Source of the DNA: Woeseiaceae bacterium | GTDB taxonomy: Bacteria; Pseudomonadota; Gammaproteobacteria; Steroidobacterales; Woeseiaceae | DNA: 64,000 nucleotides | Assembly: GCA_028289545.1 (NCBI GenBank) | Contig: JANQPG010000010.1 | Location: forward strand, 35,420-99,419 | Direction of reading: 5' to 3' | Part shown: positions 1 to 8,400 of the stretch, one piece after another | Layout: every line of letters begins with the position of its first letter | How positions within the stretch are numbered: the first letter of the stretch is position 1 | Notes under the pieces: generated by a model | Database searches by the model: none | What the model saw: only the letters and a program-made list of their open reading frames with translations | Told to the model about the DNA's origin: nothing | Translations under genes and position numbers: made by a program

Positions 1-1105
1 CGGACAGGTCGTGAGACGTTTCGATGGAGGCTTCTGCGTCAGCCGGCAACTCGTAGTACGCCGTGTGGAAACCGTAGGCCGAGATCGACATGCTGATCGC
101 AACGCCGGCGAGCCCGGCCAGCATGAGCGGTTTCCGGCCGAGGCGATCGATGAGCAGCATCGCCAGGATCGTAAACAGCACGTTGATGACGCCGACATAG
201 GTTGCCTGCGCAAACGCGGCGTTGGTGCCGACGCCGCTTTGCTCGAAAATTGTCGGTGCATAGAAAAACACCACGTTGATGCCGCTGCTCTGCTGCGCAA
301 TACCCGCGATCAGGCCGACGATCAGCACCATTCTGAGTTCCGGGCGAAACATGTCCCTGATTTTTTCGCCCAGATTGCTCGTCGCCTCCCGCCCGCTGTC
401 GGCGATGCTCTCGAGCAGCGCCTCGATTTTCTCCGCGGGCGAGATCCGCTGCATGATCCGTCGCGCTTCCTCGACGCGCCCTTGCAGAACGAGGTAACGC
501 GGACTCTCGGGCGCCATGAGCATGAACAGGAAGTAGGCTGCGGCGGGCAGGGCCTCGAGCCCCAGCATCCAGCGCCACGCGTTATGCTCCAGTCCGAGCG
601 CGGCCGACAGCGCCGAACCGGACTGGCTTGCGCCGAGGATAAAATAGTTGGCGAAGTACGCGGCCGAAAAGCCGATCACAATATTCAATTGATTGATGGA
701 CACCATGCGGCCGCGCAGCCGTGCCGGTGAGATCTCGGCAATGTAGATCGGCGCGAGCATGAGCGTGCCGAAGGCCAGCCCGCCGATAAAGCGCGCAGCT
801 ACGAGCGTTTGGGCATCCGGCGCAAATGCCGAAGCGATCGCCGATACGGTGTACAGCAGCGCAAGGGCTAACATGACCCGCTTGCGGCCCACATAGTCGG
901 CCACGGGCCCCACCGTCAGCGCGGCAATCATTGCGCCGATGCTTGGCGCACTGACCACCGTGCCTATCCACCACTCGTTGAGGCCAAACTCGGTCGTGAC
1001 AAAACCGACGACCCCCGAAATGACGGCTGCGTCGAAGCCGAACAGGAAGCCGCCCAATGAGATGACGGCAGCGTAAAAGACCGCCGTGCGGTCGGTACTG
1101 GACAT
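1..1105 (-). CDS. Sugar-porter family MFS transporter (3' end outside window)
   Basis: The frame runs open from the ATG at 1105 to the window edge, so about 368 residues are visible and the C-terminal helices are missing. Sugar-porter hallmarks are present: the loop 2/3 motif DYVGRKR (residues 70-76), PESPRYL after helix 6, QQSSGIN in helix 7 and DRLGRKP in loop 8/9. A long polar insert (ELPADAEAS) follows helix 9. Family knowledge: proton-coupled or facilitated uptake of a monosaccharide or polyol across the inner membrane. The sequence does not tell which sugar. It is transcribed away from the ABC exporter genes and no sugar-catabolic gene is visible beside it, so its partners probably lie outside the window. 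Confidence 0.9.
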   Translation of the reverse strand, partial: MSSTDRTAVFYAAVISLGGFLFGFDAAVISGVVGFVTTEFGLNEWWIGTVVSAPSIGAMIAALTVGPVADYVGRKRVMLALALLYTVSAIASAFAPDAQTLVAARFIGGLAFGTLMLAPIYIAEISPARLRGRMVSINQLNIVIGFSAAYFANYFILGASQSGSALSAALGLEHNAWRWMLGLEALPAAAYFLFMLMAPESPRYLVLQGRVEEARRIMQRISPAEKIEALLESIADSGREATSNLGEKIRDMFRPELRMVLIVGLIAGIAQQSSGINVVFFYAPTIFEQSGVGTNAAFAQATYVGVINVLFTILAMLLIDRLGRKPLMLAGLAGVAISMSISAYGFHTAYYELPADAEASIETSHDLS

Positions 1106-1517
1106 CTTGTTGTTATTCTTCAGAAGTCACTCTTTGCATCGCGTCGTGTTTGACATGGCCTGTCTGAAACTTTCCGCAATTTCCCTACTCATTTTGAACC
1201 GGTTATCGCCCGCAGTTTCCGGGCGGCCTTGCCTTAGAATATTCTAGCGTCGATTGTCCATGGAACTAGCGGAGCGGTTACTGTCCTATTATTGACCAAC
1301 TGGACACCATTTGCGCCTTATCGATATTTTCCCATCGCACAAAACCCGAACGTAGAATCTCTGTAGACCAAGACCGCGTCTGCGTCGAGCAGCGGGTCCG
1401 AGTCGCTTCAACGTCGGGCCAAATGCCGTCGGCGTATGCGTCCTGCGAACACCCGGCTGAGGTTTGCCTCCAGGGCCTGTTGCTTACATTGATGTCGAAC
1501 CCGTTCAAAGGCAGCGC
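1106..1517. other. Divergent intergenic region without a gene
   Basis: These 412 bases separate the leftward sugar porter from the rightward ABC exporter operon and must hold both promoters. I see no credible coding frame. Two small dyads stand out: a GC hairpin with 6-bp arms (CGCCCG at 1207-1212 and CGGGCG at 1220-1225) and the perfect palindrome TAGAATATTCTA at 1235-1246. The palindrome could be an operator, but nothing else in the window repeats it. Confidence 0.5.
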
Positions 1518-2660
1518 ATGATATCGCTTGCAAGGGCAAACCTGATCCACGACTGGCAGCGTCACGTTACGGCGATTGTGGTGCTCGTGCTCGCCGGTTT
1601 GTTAATGACGACGCAGCTCGGGCTGGTCAGCGGTTTTGCAGAATCGTCCAGTGAACTCCAGCGGCAGCTGCGCGCCGACGTTGTGGTGATACCCACGGCT
1701 GGGACATCGATCCGCCGATTCGGTCGGCGCGGGGCGATACCGACACGCCGGGTCGGGCAGATCTGGATGCACAACGACGTGGAGTTTGTGCAGGGCTACT
1801 CGCCGAGGCAAGGGTCGGGGCAGTGGCTCTCCGAGGAGGGCTCGTCGGAGTTTGTTCTTATCTACACGATGGACCCTGGCGAGGATTCGATGACGTTCCC
1901 GCGACGCTTCCCCGAGAGCGTGCGCGGCGTGCTGGCTACCCAGGGTATGGTCGTATTGCCGCGATCCACGGCGCGGGCGCTCGACGTCGACGTAGGCGGC
2001 AGCGGCGAGATCAACGGCACGACCGTTGTGGTCGGCGCTATTGTCGACGGGCTGCCGGGCGGGTTTCGGCGGCCGGTCTTTGCGTCACCGCAAACAGCAA
2101 GGGAACTCTCGTCGAGCCGTACGCAGCGATCATTCAGAAGTTATCTCGTGCGTCTCAAAGAGGGTGCGGACGTTAGCCGCGTCATTGCCGAGATGAATCA
2201 GCGGTTGTCGCCGTACGGCCTGCAGGCGATTCGGCCGCAGGAATATGCCGCGGGACAAGGGATCACCGAACTCATTACGTCGAGTTTCGGATGGATACTG
2301 ATTGGCTCCGCGGTTTTTGGCCTGGTCGTCGGTTGCGGGATTGCCAGCCAGACGCTGCGCGGTGCGTTTCTGGCGCAATTGCGCGAATTCGGGTCTCTGC
2401 GCGCGCTCGGGATCAGCAGGGCACGCATGGCGGCGGTGGCCATGGAGCAGGCGGTCCTGACCGGCGTGGTCAGCGTGCCCATAGCGATCCTGCTTTCTCA
2501 CGCGGCGCGGGTCGGTGCGCGGCAATTCGATATTGTCATTGCGCTGTCGAGCGAACTGGTTGTCGGCACGTCGGCGCTGCTTTTGCTGGTGGCGCTGATT
2601 GCGGGCGTCATCTCCCTGACCGCGGTTACGCGGGTCGAGCCGGCGGAACTGCTACGATGA
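1518..2660 (+). CDS. FtsX/MacB-like ABC exporter permease
   Basis: A protein of 380 residues with one N-terminal membrane helix (about residues 16-38), a large extracytoplasmic domain of roughly 200 residues, and three C-terminal helices (starting near residues 255, 315 and 350). This is the MacB/FtsX (DevC-like) layout. The downstream ATG at 1518 is chosen over the alternative at 1464 because the protein then begins MISLARAN, directly before the first helix, with AAAGG upstream. It is the first gene of the exporter operon, and its stop overlaps the ATPase start (ATGA). Family knowledge: such permeases couple ATP hydrolysis to mechanical export of lipids, lipoproteins or toxic compounds through a HlyD-like adaptor. 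The cargo is unknown. Confidence 0.85.
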   Translation: MISLARANLIHDWQRHVTAIVVLVLAGLLMTTQLGLVSGFAESSSELQRQLRADVVVIPTAGTSIRRFGRRGAIPTRRVGQIWMHNDVEFVQGYSPRQGSGQWLSEEGSSEFVLIYTMDPGEDSMTFPRRFPESVRGVLATQGMVVLPRSTARALDVDVGGSGEINGTTVVVGAIVDGLPGGFRRPVFASPQTARELSSSRTQRSFRSYLVRLKEGADVSRVIAEMNQRLSPYGLQAIRPQEYAAGQGITELITSSFGWILIGSAVFGLVVGCGIASQTLRGAFLAQLREFGSLRALGISRARMAAVAMEQAVLTGVVSVPIAILLSHAARVGARQFDIVIALSSELVVGTSALLLLVALIAGVISLTAVTRVEPAELLR

Positions 2661-3391
2661 GTAGCGCCATAAAGAGTGCAGTAGATAGTGCGCTGAAGGG
2701 CGAGCCCATTGTGGCGACGGGGTTACGCAAGACCTTTGGCCTCGGCAACGCCGAAGTGATTGCGCTCGACGATGTCGATATTACGCTGCAGCCTGGTGAG
2801 ATGACCCTGATCAAAGGCCCGTCCGGCTCGGGCAAGTCGACAATGATTGCGGCGCTGGGCGGCCTGCAGGCGCCGGACGCCGGTACCGTAACGGTCGACG
2901 GGCAAGACATCTGGTCGTTACCGCAAAGCGGAATCGACACGTTCAGGCGGCAGCGCTGCGGTTTCGTTTTTCAGTCAGTGGGCCTTTTCCCATCATTGAC
3001 GGCGCACGAGCAGGTTGTGCTGCCGCTGGAATACATGGGCTTCGACTCGAAGTATGCGCGGCGTCGCGCCGACGACATGCTGGCCGAGGTGGGTTTGAGC
3101 AAGCGGCGCAATGCCCGTCCCGCGCAGATGTCGGGCGGCGAGAATCAGCGCGTCGCGATTGCGCGCATGCTCGCCAAGGATCCCAAACTGATTTTCGCCG
3201 ACGAGCCGACCTCGGCGCTCGACAGCGCAAACGGGCAGATTGTCGCGGAGCTCCTGCACCGCTCGGCAAAACTGCACGATGCCATGGTCATGTGCGTTAC
3301 GCACGACGACAGGCTGCGCGGGCACGCGGATCGTATCGTGGAGCTGGAGGACGGCGCGGTGAAATCGGACTCGCGAATGAGCGAAGACTGA
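2657..3391 (+). CDS. ABC exporter ATPase (MacB/LolD/DevA type)
   Basis: A 244-residue single nucleotide-binding domain. Visible motifs are Walker A GPSGSGKST (residues 54-62), signature MSGGENQR, Walker B LIFADEPTSALD and the H-loop VTHDDR. It starts at the ATG overlapping the permease stop (ATGA), a sign of translational coupling. Length and signature match the LolD/MacB/DevA group that energises FtsX-like permeases. It has no fused membrane domain, so it must work with the permease encoded immediately upstream. Confidence 0.93.
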   Translation: MSSAIKSAVDSALKGEPIVATGLRKTFGLGNAEVIALDDVDITLQPGEMTLIKGPSGSGKSTMIAALGGLQAPDAGTVTVDGQDIWSLPQSGIDTFRRQRCGFVFQSVGLFPSLTAHEQVVLPLEYMGFDSKYARRRADDMLAEVGLSKRRNARPAQMSGGENQRVAIARMLAKDPKLIFADEPTSALDSANGQIVAELLHRSAKLHDAMVMCVTHDDRLRGHADRIVELEDGAVKSDSRMSED

Positions 3392-3407
3392 GACGGGAAC
3401 CCTGACG

Positions 3408-4337
3408 GTGCTGAAATCAAAGAAACTGTGGATCGCCGTTTTGCTGTTTGTCGCGGCAGGCGGGTGGGTCATGTCCGAAAGCAGTGACGATCGCCCATAC
3501 CAGGTCCGGATGATGGAAATGCCCGAGTCGGACTTTGCGGCGACGGCACAAGGAAAAATAGACATTGACGGCGGCATCATCAACGTCGCGGCAAGATCCG
3601 GCGGCGTGTTTCGGGAGATACACGTCGAGGAGGGCGACCTTGTCGAAGCCGGCCAGGTGCTGGCCGTGCAGGAGGACGACGAGCAACGCATTGCACTGGA
3701 GCAAAGTGAAGCACAGCTCGAGGTCGCACGGGCTTCGCTGCAACGGCTCGAAGTGCGTCGCGATATCGCCGAACGCGAATACGAACGCCTGAAGCCGCTG
3801 GTCGATATCGATGCGGCGTCGCCGCAGGAGCTCGATCGCGCGGCGGACGACGTGCGGCAACTGGAGGTCGATATTGTGTCGCAGCTCGCGAGCATCAAAC
3901 AGGCCGAAGCCAGCGTTGCGTCCGCAAAGTTCCGGTTGGAGCAGCGTACGGTCCGCGCCCCGGTGGCGGGACGTATCGTGCAGGCAGAGGCGCGGCCCGG
4001 GGTTGGTGCATCCACGCTGCAGGTGTCGACGGCGTTCACCTTGATGCCCGACGCGCAAAAGATTGTGCGCGCGGATCTCGACGAGTCGTTTGTCGGTGAC
4101 GTTTTTGTCGGGCAGAGGGCCGTGATATTTGCGGATGCCCGTCCATCGGAAACCTACGACGGAGAGGTGCTGCGCGTCGGCGAAATCTTCGGCCAGCGCA
4201 CAACGCAAAGCACCCCGGGACAGACGGGAGCCAACGACTTTGTCATTGAAGTTGTCGTGGGGGTTGGCGAGATACCGCTGTTGATTGGTCAGCGGGTTAC
4301 CGTGCGTTTCCTCAAGGATACGGACGATGCGGTTTAA
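3408..4337 (+). CDS. HlyD-like periplasmic adaptor (membrane fusion protein)
   Basis: A 309-residue protein with an N-terminal signal anchor (KKLWIAVLLFVAAGGWV), a biotinyl-lipoyl half motif around GGVFREIHVEEGDLVEAGQ, a long helical hairpin (about residues 95-175) and the second lipoyl half ending in VRAPVAGRI, followed by a beta-barrel region. The start is GTG at 3408, 16 bases after the ATPase stop. Family knowledge: it bridges the inner-membrane permease to a TolC-like channel. Its last 11 bases overlap the outer-membrane factor gene, so a complete tripartite exporter is encoded here. Confidence 0.88.
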   Translation: MLKSKKLWIAVLLFVAAGGWVMSESSDDRPYQVRMMEMPESDFAATAQGKIDIDGGIINVAARSGGVFREIHVEEGDLVEAGQVLAVQEDDEQRIALEQSEAQLEVARASLQRLEVRRDIAEREYERLKPLVDIDAASPQELDRAADDVRQLEVDIVSQLASIKQAEASVASAKFRLEQRTVRAPVAGRIVQAEARPGVGASTLQVSTAFTLMPDAQKIVRADLDESFVGDVFVGQRAVIFADARPSETYDGEVLRVGEIFGQRTTQSTPGQTGANDFVIEVVVGVGEIPLLIGQRVTVRFLKDTDDAV

Positions 4338-5688
4338 CGCGGCGGCGTTGCTGCTTGCCGTTTCCGTCGGGCTGTGGGGTTGCAGCACGCAAACCCTGCC
4401 CGACGCCGATCCGCAATCCGAACTGTCGTCGCTGGCGTGGAAAATGCGCGTTGCCGAGCTGGCCGACGCCACGATCGACTGGTCGAGCTTCCGCGACCCG
4501 GAACTCGAGGCGCTCATCGATCGCTCGCTTTCGCACAATCCCGATATTACGACAGCGGTCGAATCGCTGAACCTGTCGCGGGTGGGACTCGACGAAGCGC
4601 GGGCGGCCCGCGGCATCGTCTATTCGGCGGTTGCGGCCGCGGGCGCCGGCAAGATACGCGATCTTCCGTCGACCGAAACCTATTCGCTGTCCGGGCAGGC
4701 GAGCTACGAGGTGGACGTGTGGGGTCGTCGCCGCACCGACGTCGAGCTTGCGGAAATCGACGTCAACGACGCCGAGCTGTCGCTCTTGTCGACCCGAATA
4801 TCCCTGGCCGCGGAAGTGGCGGACGCGTATTACTCGCTGCGAGTGTTCGACGAACGCCTGAAACTGCAGCGCGAATCGCTTCTGTACGCGCTGGAGCAAC
4901 AAAAGCGTATCGAAGCCCGCTATCGGGCGGGTATCGTCTCGGGCATTGCGATCAACAATCAGGAAGTGCTCGTCCAGCAGCTGCGGGCCGCGATCGCGGA
5001 CCTCGAGGGCAGCCGCAGCTTACAGGAAGACCGGCTCGCCGTGCTGACCGGCCAGCCCCCACAGTCGTTTGCGTTGAGCCCCGCCGCGGCACTTCGTCTG
5101 CCGTTTGTCCAGCTTGCACCGAATACGCCGGCCGAGGTGCTGCGCAGACGGCCCGACATCCAGCAGGCCGAGGTGCGCCTGCTGTCCTCGGAGCTACGTT
5201 TCGAACAGGCGAAGCGGGCGTTCTTTCCAACCGTGACGATCTCCGGCGGCACCGGCCTCGCCTCGGCGGACCTCGGCGATCTCCTGGACGACACAAGCTG
5301 GAGCTGGAACATTGGCGCTGATCTGATTACGACCCTGCTCGATACCGGCGTCCGCGGCCGCAACGTCGAACGCGCGCGTATTGCCGCCGCGCAATCTCTC
5401 GCCGCTTATCGACGTTCGATTCTGGCGGCGCTGCAGGACGTCGAGGGTGCGCTGAATCAGCAGGAGGTCAATCTCCGTCGCTTCGAGATTCAGCGGCTGC
5501 AGCTCGAAGCGCAGGCGCGCCTGACCCGGGAAACCGAAGAAAGATACCGGCTCGGTGCAGTGTCGGGATTTGAACTCGTGCGCCAGCAGCGGAACCTGAT
5601 TGCGCAGCGCGAGCAGCTTCTGAACACGGAACTGGCGGGCATCCAGGCTTCGATACAGTTGCTGCGAGCCGTGGGTATAGCGCCTTAG
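4327..5688 (+). CDS. NodT/TolC-like outer-membrane efflux lipoprotein
   Basis: A 453-residue protein. Starting at ATG 4327 gives a lipoprotein signal peptide with lipobox LWGC (Cys about residue 19). The earlier alternative start would put non-signal sequence in front, so it is rejected. The rest shows the duplicated TolC helical layout: AEVADAYYSLRVFDERL in the first half, the RRRPDIQQAEVRLLSS motif typical of NodT-family factors, and a second repeat ending LNTELAGIQASIQLLRAVG. Family knowledge: it trimerises into an outer-membrane exit duct. It is the last gene of the ABC exporter operon and faces the leftward SDR gene 37 bases away. Confidence 0.9.
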   Translation: MRFNAAALLLAVSVGLWGCSTQTLPDADPQSELSSLAWKMRVAELADATIDWSSFRDPELEALIDRSLSHNPDITTAVESLNLSRVGLDEARAARGIVYSAVAAAGAGKIRDLPSTETYSLSGQASYEVDVWGRRRTDVELAEIDVNDAELSLLSTRISLAAEVADAYYSLRVFDERLKLQRESLLYALEQQKRIEARYRAGIVSGIAINNQEVLVQQLRAAIADLEGSRSLQEDRLAVLTGQPPQSFALSPAAALRLPFVQLAPNTPAEVLRRRPDIQQAEVRLLSSELRFEQAKRAFFPTVTISGGTGLASADLGDLLDDTSWSWNIGADLITTLLDTGVRGRNVERARIAAAQSLAAYRRSILAALQDVEGALNQQEVNLRRFEIQRLQLEAQARLTRETEERYRLGAVSGFELVRQQRNLIAQREQLLNTELAGIQASIQLLRAVGIAP

Positions 5689-5725
5689 ACCGTGCGAGCG
5701 GACGGTGTGCACACCACAAACCGGG

Positions 5726-6625
5726 TCACCGACGTACGGCAGCGTGGTTTTCCGCAAAGCGCTCGGTCTGTTCGAATGCGCCACCCGGCGATAGCATGCC
5801 GCTCTCGCTATCCAGATCTTCCCACTGGGCGAGCAGCGTTTCGGGTGTGTTATCGGTCGCCGCCAGGGTTACGCCCAGGGTTTCGAAGCCTTTGTACAGC
5901 GCAAACGAGCCTCCGCCGGCACACAGCACGGTCCGACTGGGTGCGTCCGGGCCAACGAGTGCAATGACGCCCGGGCTGACCGACTCCGGCGATAGTGCGG
6001 AGAAGACCTCGTCCGGCACGAGCCCTTTCAGCATTGCCGTGCCCGCCGTTGGGGCGACGCAGTTGACACGGATGTCGTATCTTTCGCCCTCGATGTGCAG
6101 CGTGTTCATCAAGCCCAGCATGGCCATCTTTGCGGCTGCGTAATTCGCCTGACCGAAGTTGCCATAAAGCCCCGTGCCGGAGGTTGTGAATACGATACGC
6201 CCATAAGCCTGCTCGCGCATATGTGCCCAGACCGCTTTTGTGCAGTTTGCCGAACCCATCAGGTGGACCTCGATAACGGCGTGGAAGTCGCTCATCGACA
6301 TCTTGGCAAAGGATTTGTCCCGAAGGATGCCCGCGTTGTTGACGAGAATGTCGACGCTGCCCCAGCGGCCCATCGCCTGTTCGACCATGTCCTCCACTTC
6401 GTCGAATCGCGCAACGTTTGCGCCGTGCGCCAATGCGTCGCCGCCACTGCGACGGATCTCGTCCGCCACGGCCTCGGCGCTCTCGGAGGCGCCGCTGTCA
6501 TCACCCAGGTCGTTGACGACCAGTTTTGCTCCGCGTGCGGCGAGGGCGAGCGCATGGGCCCGACCGAGTCCCTGGCCGGCGCCTGTAACTATTGCTACCC
6601 GGTTGCTGAGATTGATTGCGTTCAT
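5726..6625 (-). CDS. SDR-family 3-hydroxyacyl-CoA dehydrogenase-like oxidoreductase
   Basis: A 299-residue classical short-chain dehydrogenase. Cofactor motif TGAGQGLG at residues 14-21, NNAG at 96-99, and catalytic Ser149, Tyr162 and Lys166 (NYAAAK). The length and the N-terminal pattern VVNDLGDD resemble the dehydrogenase part of peroxisomal multifunctional enzyme type 2, so oxidation of a 3-hydroxyacyl-CoA or similar alcohol is likely. The ATG at 6625 is preferred because GGGGGAA lies 9 bases upstream. It follows the acyl-CoA ligase gene by 130 bases and is probably the last gene of the leftward CoA-pathway operon. Confidence 0.85.
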   Translation of the reverse strand: MNAINLSNRVAIVTGAGQGLGRAHALALAARGAKLVVNDLGDDSGASESAEAVADEIRRSGGDALAHGANVARFDEVEDMVEQAMGRWGSVDILVNNAGILRDKSFAKMSMSDFHAVIEVHLMGSANCTKAVWAHMREQAYGRIVFTTSGTGLYGNFGQANYAAAKMAMLGLMNTLHIEGERYDIRVNCVAPTAGTAMLKGLVPDEVFSALSPESVSPGVIALVGPDAPSRTVLCAGGGSFALYKGFETLGVTLAATDNTPETLLAQWEDLDSESGMLSPGGAFEQTERFAENHAAVRR

Positions 6626-6755
6626 TGCTGCGCATTCCCCCAAAAAGTACTGGTGGTAGAAGAGTCTGTTTCTTGCCTATGACAACCCAGGGCCTATACC
6701 GTCATGCTCGTAGCCGCGGCGAATGCGGCGAATGCGGCGGACACGCACGCGCGCG

Positions 6756-8378
6756 TCAGTCCGAGAGGCAGTCCCGGTATTTCTGCCTGAGTTGTTTTTT
6801 GTCGATCTTGCCGGCGGCGGTGAGCGGGATGTCCTCGACTTCGATCACCGCGTCGGGCAGCTGCCATTTGGCGAGCGAGTTTGCCAGGTGCGGCAACATC
6901 GCCTCCCTGGAGAGGGTTGCCCGCTCGTCGCCAACGACCAGCAGTACCGGTCGCTCGCCCCATTTGCGGTGCCGCGCGCCAATACAGGCCGCCATCCGCA
7001 CGCCCGGAATTCCCATTGCAGCGTTTTCAACCTCCACCGAGCTGATCCACTCGCCACCCGACTTGATGACGTCTTTCGAACGGTCCGTAATCTGCATGAA
7101 GCCGTCGGCGTCGATGGTGGCGATATCGCCAGTGTCGAACCAGCCGTCCTCGAGGGCCGACTCCGGTGCTTTGTAGTAACTCGCGATGGTCCAGGGCCCT
7201 TTGACGAGGAGACGTCCGAAAGCTTTGCCGTCGTGCGGGAGTACATTGCCGTCGTCATCGACGAGCTGCATGTCGACACCGTAGGGGACGCGGCCCTGTT
7301 TGCAGCGCAGGTCGAGCAGTTCTTCGCCGTCCAAGGCATGGCTCCGCGAGGTCGGTCGATTGACGGTGCCGATTGGCGTCATTTCGGTCATGCCCCAGGC
7401 ATGCGTTACTTTGATGCCGTAACGCCGGTCAAACGCTTCGATCATCGATCGGGGCACGGCGGCACCGCCGACGACCAGTTCTTCGAGCGTGTCGATGCCC
7501 TGGCCCGATTCGTCCATGTAGGTGAGCAACGTGCTCCAGACCGTGGGGACTGCGGCCGCGCGGGTGACCTGTTCGGCAGAGATCAGCTGATGGATCGACG
7601 CGCCGTCCAGGTGCGGTCCCGGCAGCACCAGCTTTGCGCCCGTCAGCGGCCCCGCGTAGGCAAGACCCCAGGAATTGGCGTGGAACATCGGCACGACCAT
7701 GAGGATCGAGTCCGTTGCGGATAGATCGAAGACATCCGGCATGCAGGACGCGTAGGCGTGCAGCAGATTGGCGCGGTGCGAATACAGCACGCCCTTCGGG
7801 TTTCCGGTCGTGCCGGACGTGTAGCACAGTGACGAGGCGGTATCGTGGTCGAGGATTGGCCAGTCGTAGTCGTTCGTCCCCTCCGCGAGGAATGTTTCGT
7901 AGCAATAGGCCGGGCACGGAAACGCCGTCGTATCGGGCATGTGCTGGCGGTCGGTCATGACGACCACCGCCTCGATCTTCGGCAGTTCCGGCAGCAAGCC
8001 GGCCAGCAGCTCGACGAATGTCAGGTCGACGAAGATCAGCCGATCCTCGGCGTGGTCGACAATGTACCGAATCTGTTCCGGGAACAGCCTGGGGTTGATC
8101 GTGTGGCAAACCGCTCCCTGCCCGGATACCGCGTACCAGGTTTCGAGATGCCGATCGGTGTTCCAGGCCAGGGTGCCGATCCTGTCGCCTGAAGCAACCC
8201 CGAAATCCCGCAGACGCGATGCCAGACGCGTTGCGCGATCGAGGGTCTCGGCATAACTTTGACGCCGAACGGGTCCCTCGACGCTCCGCGTTACGATGTC
8301 CTGCGCGCCATGCCAGCGTGCGGCGTGTATGAGCATCGAGATCAGGCTGGTCGGATCGTTCTGCATTAGCCCAAGCAT
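6756..8378 (-). CDS. Acyl-CoA synthetase (AMP-binding, fatty-acid/aryl-CoA ligase)
   Basis: A 540-residue adenylate-forming ligase. Visible motifs are the P-loop YTSGTTGNPKGV, AWGMTEMTP, the hinge region WFDTGDIATIDADGF, and the C-terminal catalytic lysine in LTAAGKIDKK. Family knowledge: it converts a carboxylic acid, ATP and CoA to the acyl-CoA thioester. The overall pattern is that of medium/long-chain fatty-acid or cyclic-acid CoA ligases, and the exact acid is not readable. The ATG at 8378 is chosen over the upstream TTG because GAGG precedes it. The gene begins 22 bases after the acyl-CoA dehydrogenase, so the two are almost certainly co-transcribed. Confidence 0.9.
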   Translation of the reverse strand: MLGLMQNDPTSLISMLIHAARWHGAQDIVTRSVEGPVRRQSYAETLDRATRLASRLRDFGVASGDRIGTLAWNTDRHLETWYAVSGQGAVCHTINPRLFPEQIRYIVDHAEDRLIFVDLTFVELLAGLLPELPKIEAVVVMTDRQHMPDTTAFPCPAYCYETFLAEGTNDYDWPILDHDTASSLCYTSGTTGNPKGVLYSHRANLLHAYASCMPDVFDLSATDSILMVVPMFHANSWGLAYAGPLTGAKLVLPGPHLDGASIHQLISAEQVTRAAAVPTVWSTLLTYMDESGQGIDTLEELVVGGAAVPRSMIEAFDRRYGIKVTHAWGMTEMTPIGTVNRPTSRSHALDGEELLDLRCKQGRVPYGVDMQLVDDDGNVLPHDGKAFGRLLVKGPWTIASYYKAPESALEDGWFDTGDIATIDADGFMQITDRSKDVIKSGGEWISSVEVENAAMGIPGVRMAACIGARHRKWGERPVLLVVGDERATLSREAMLPHLANSLAKWQLPDAVIEVEDIPLTAAGKIDKKQLRQKYRDCLSD

Positions 8379-8400
8379 CTCTTTGTCCTCGCGCGGCGGC

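Noticed and set aside
5704..5715. 12-bp palindrome GGTGTGCACACC between convergent genes
   Set aside because: It has no loop for a hairpin and no T run, and is not repeated elsewhere; chance occurrence cannot be excluded.
6716..6739. Short tandem repeat GCGGCGAAT (two copies plus a partial third)
   Set aside because: Too short and imperfectly extended to be called a repeat element; it sits in a 130-base gap with no other signal.
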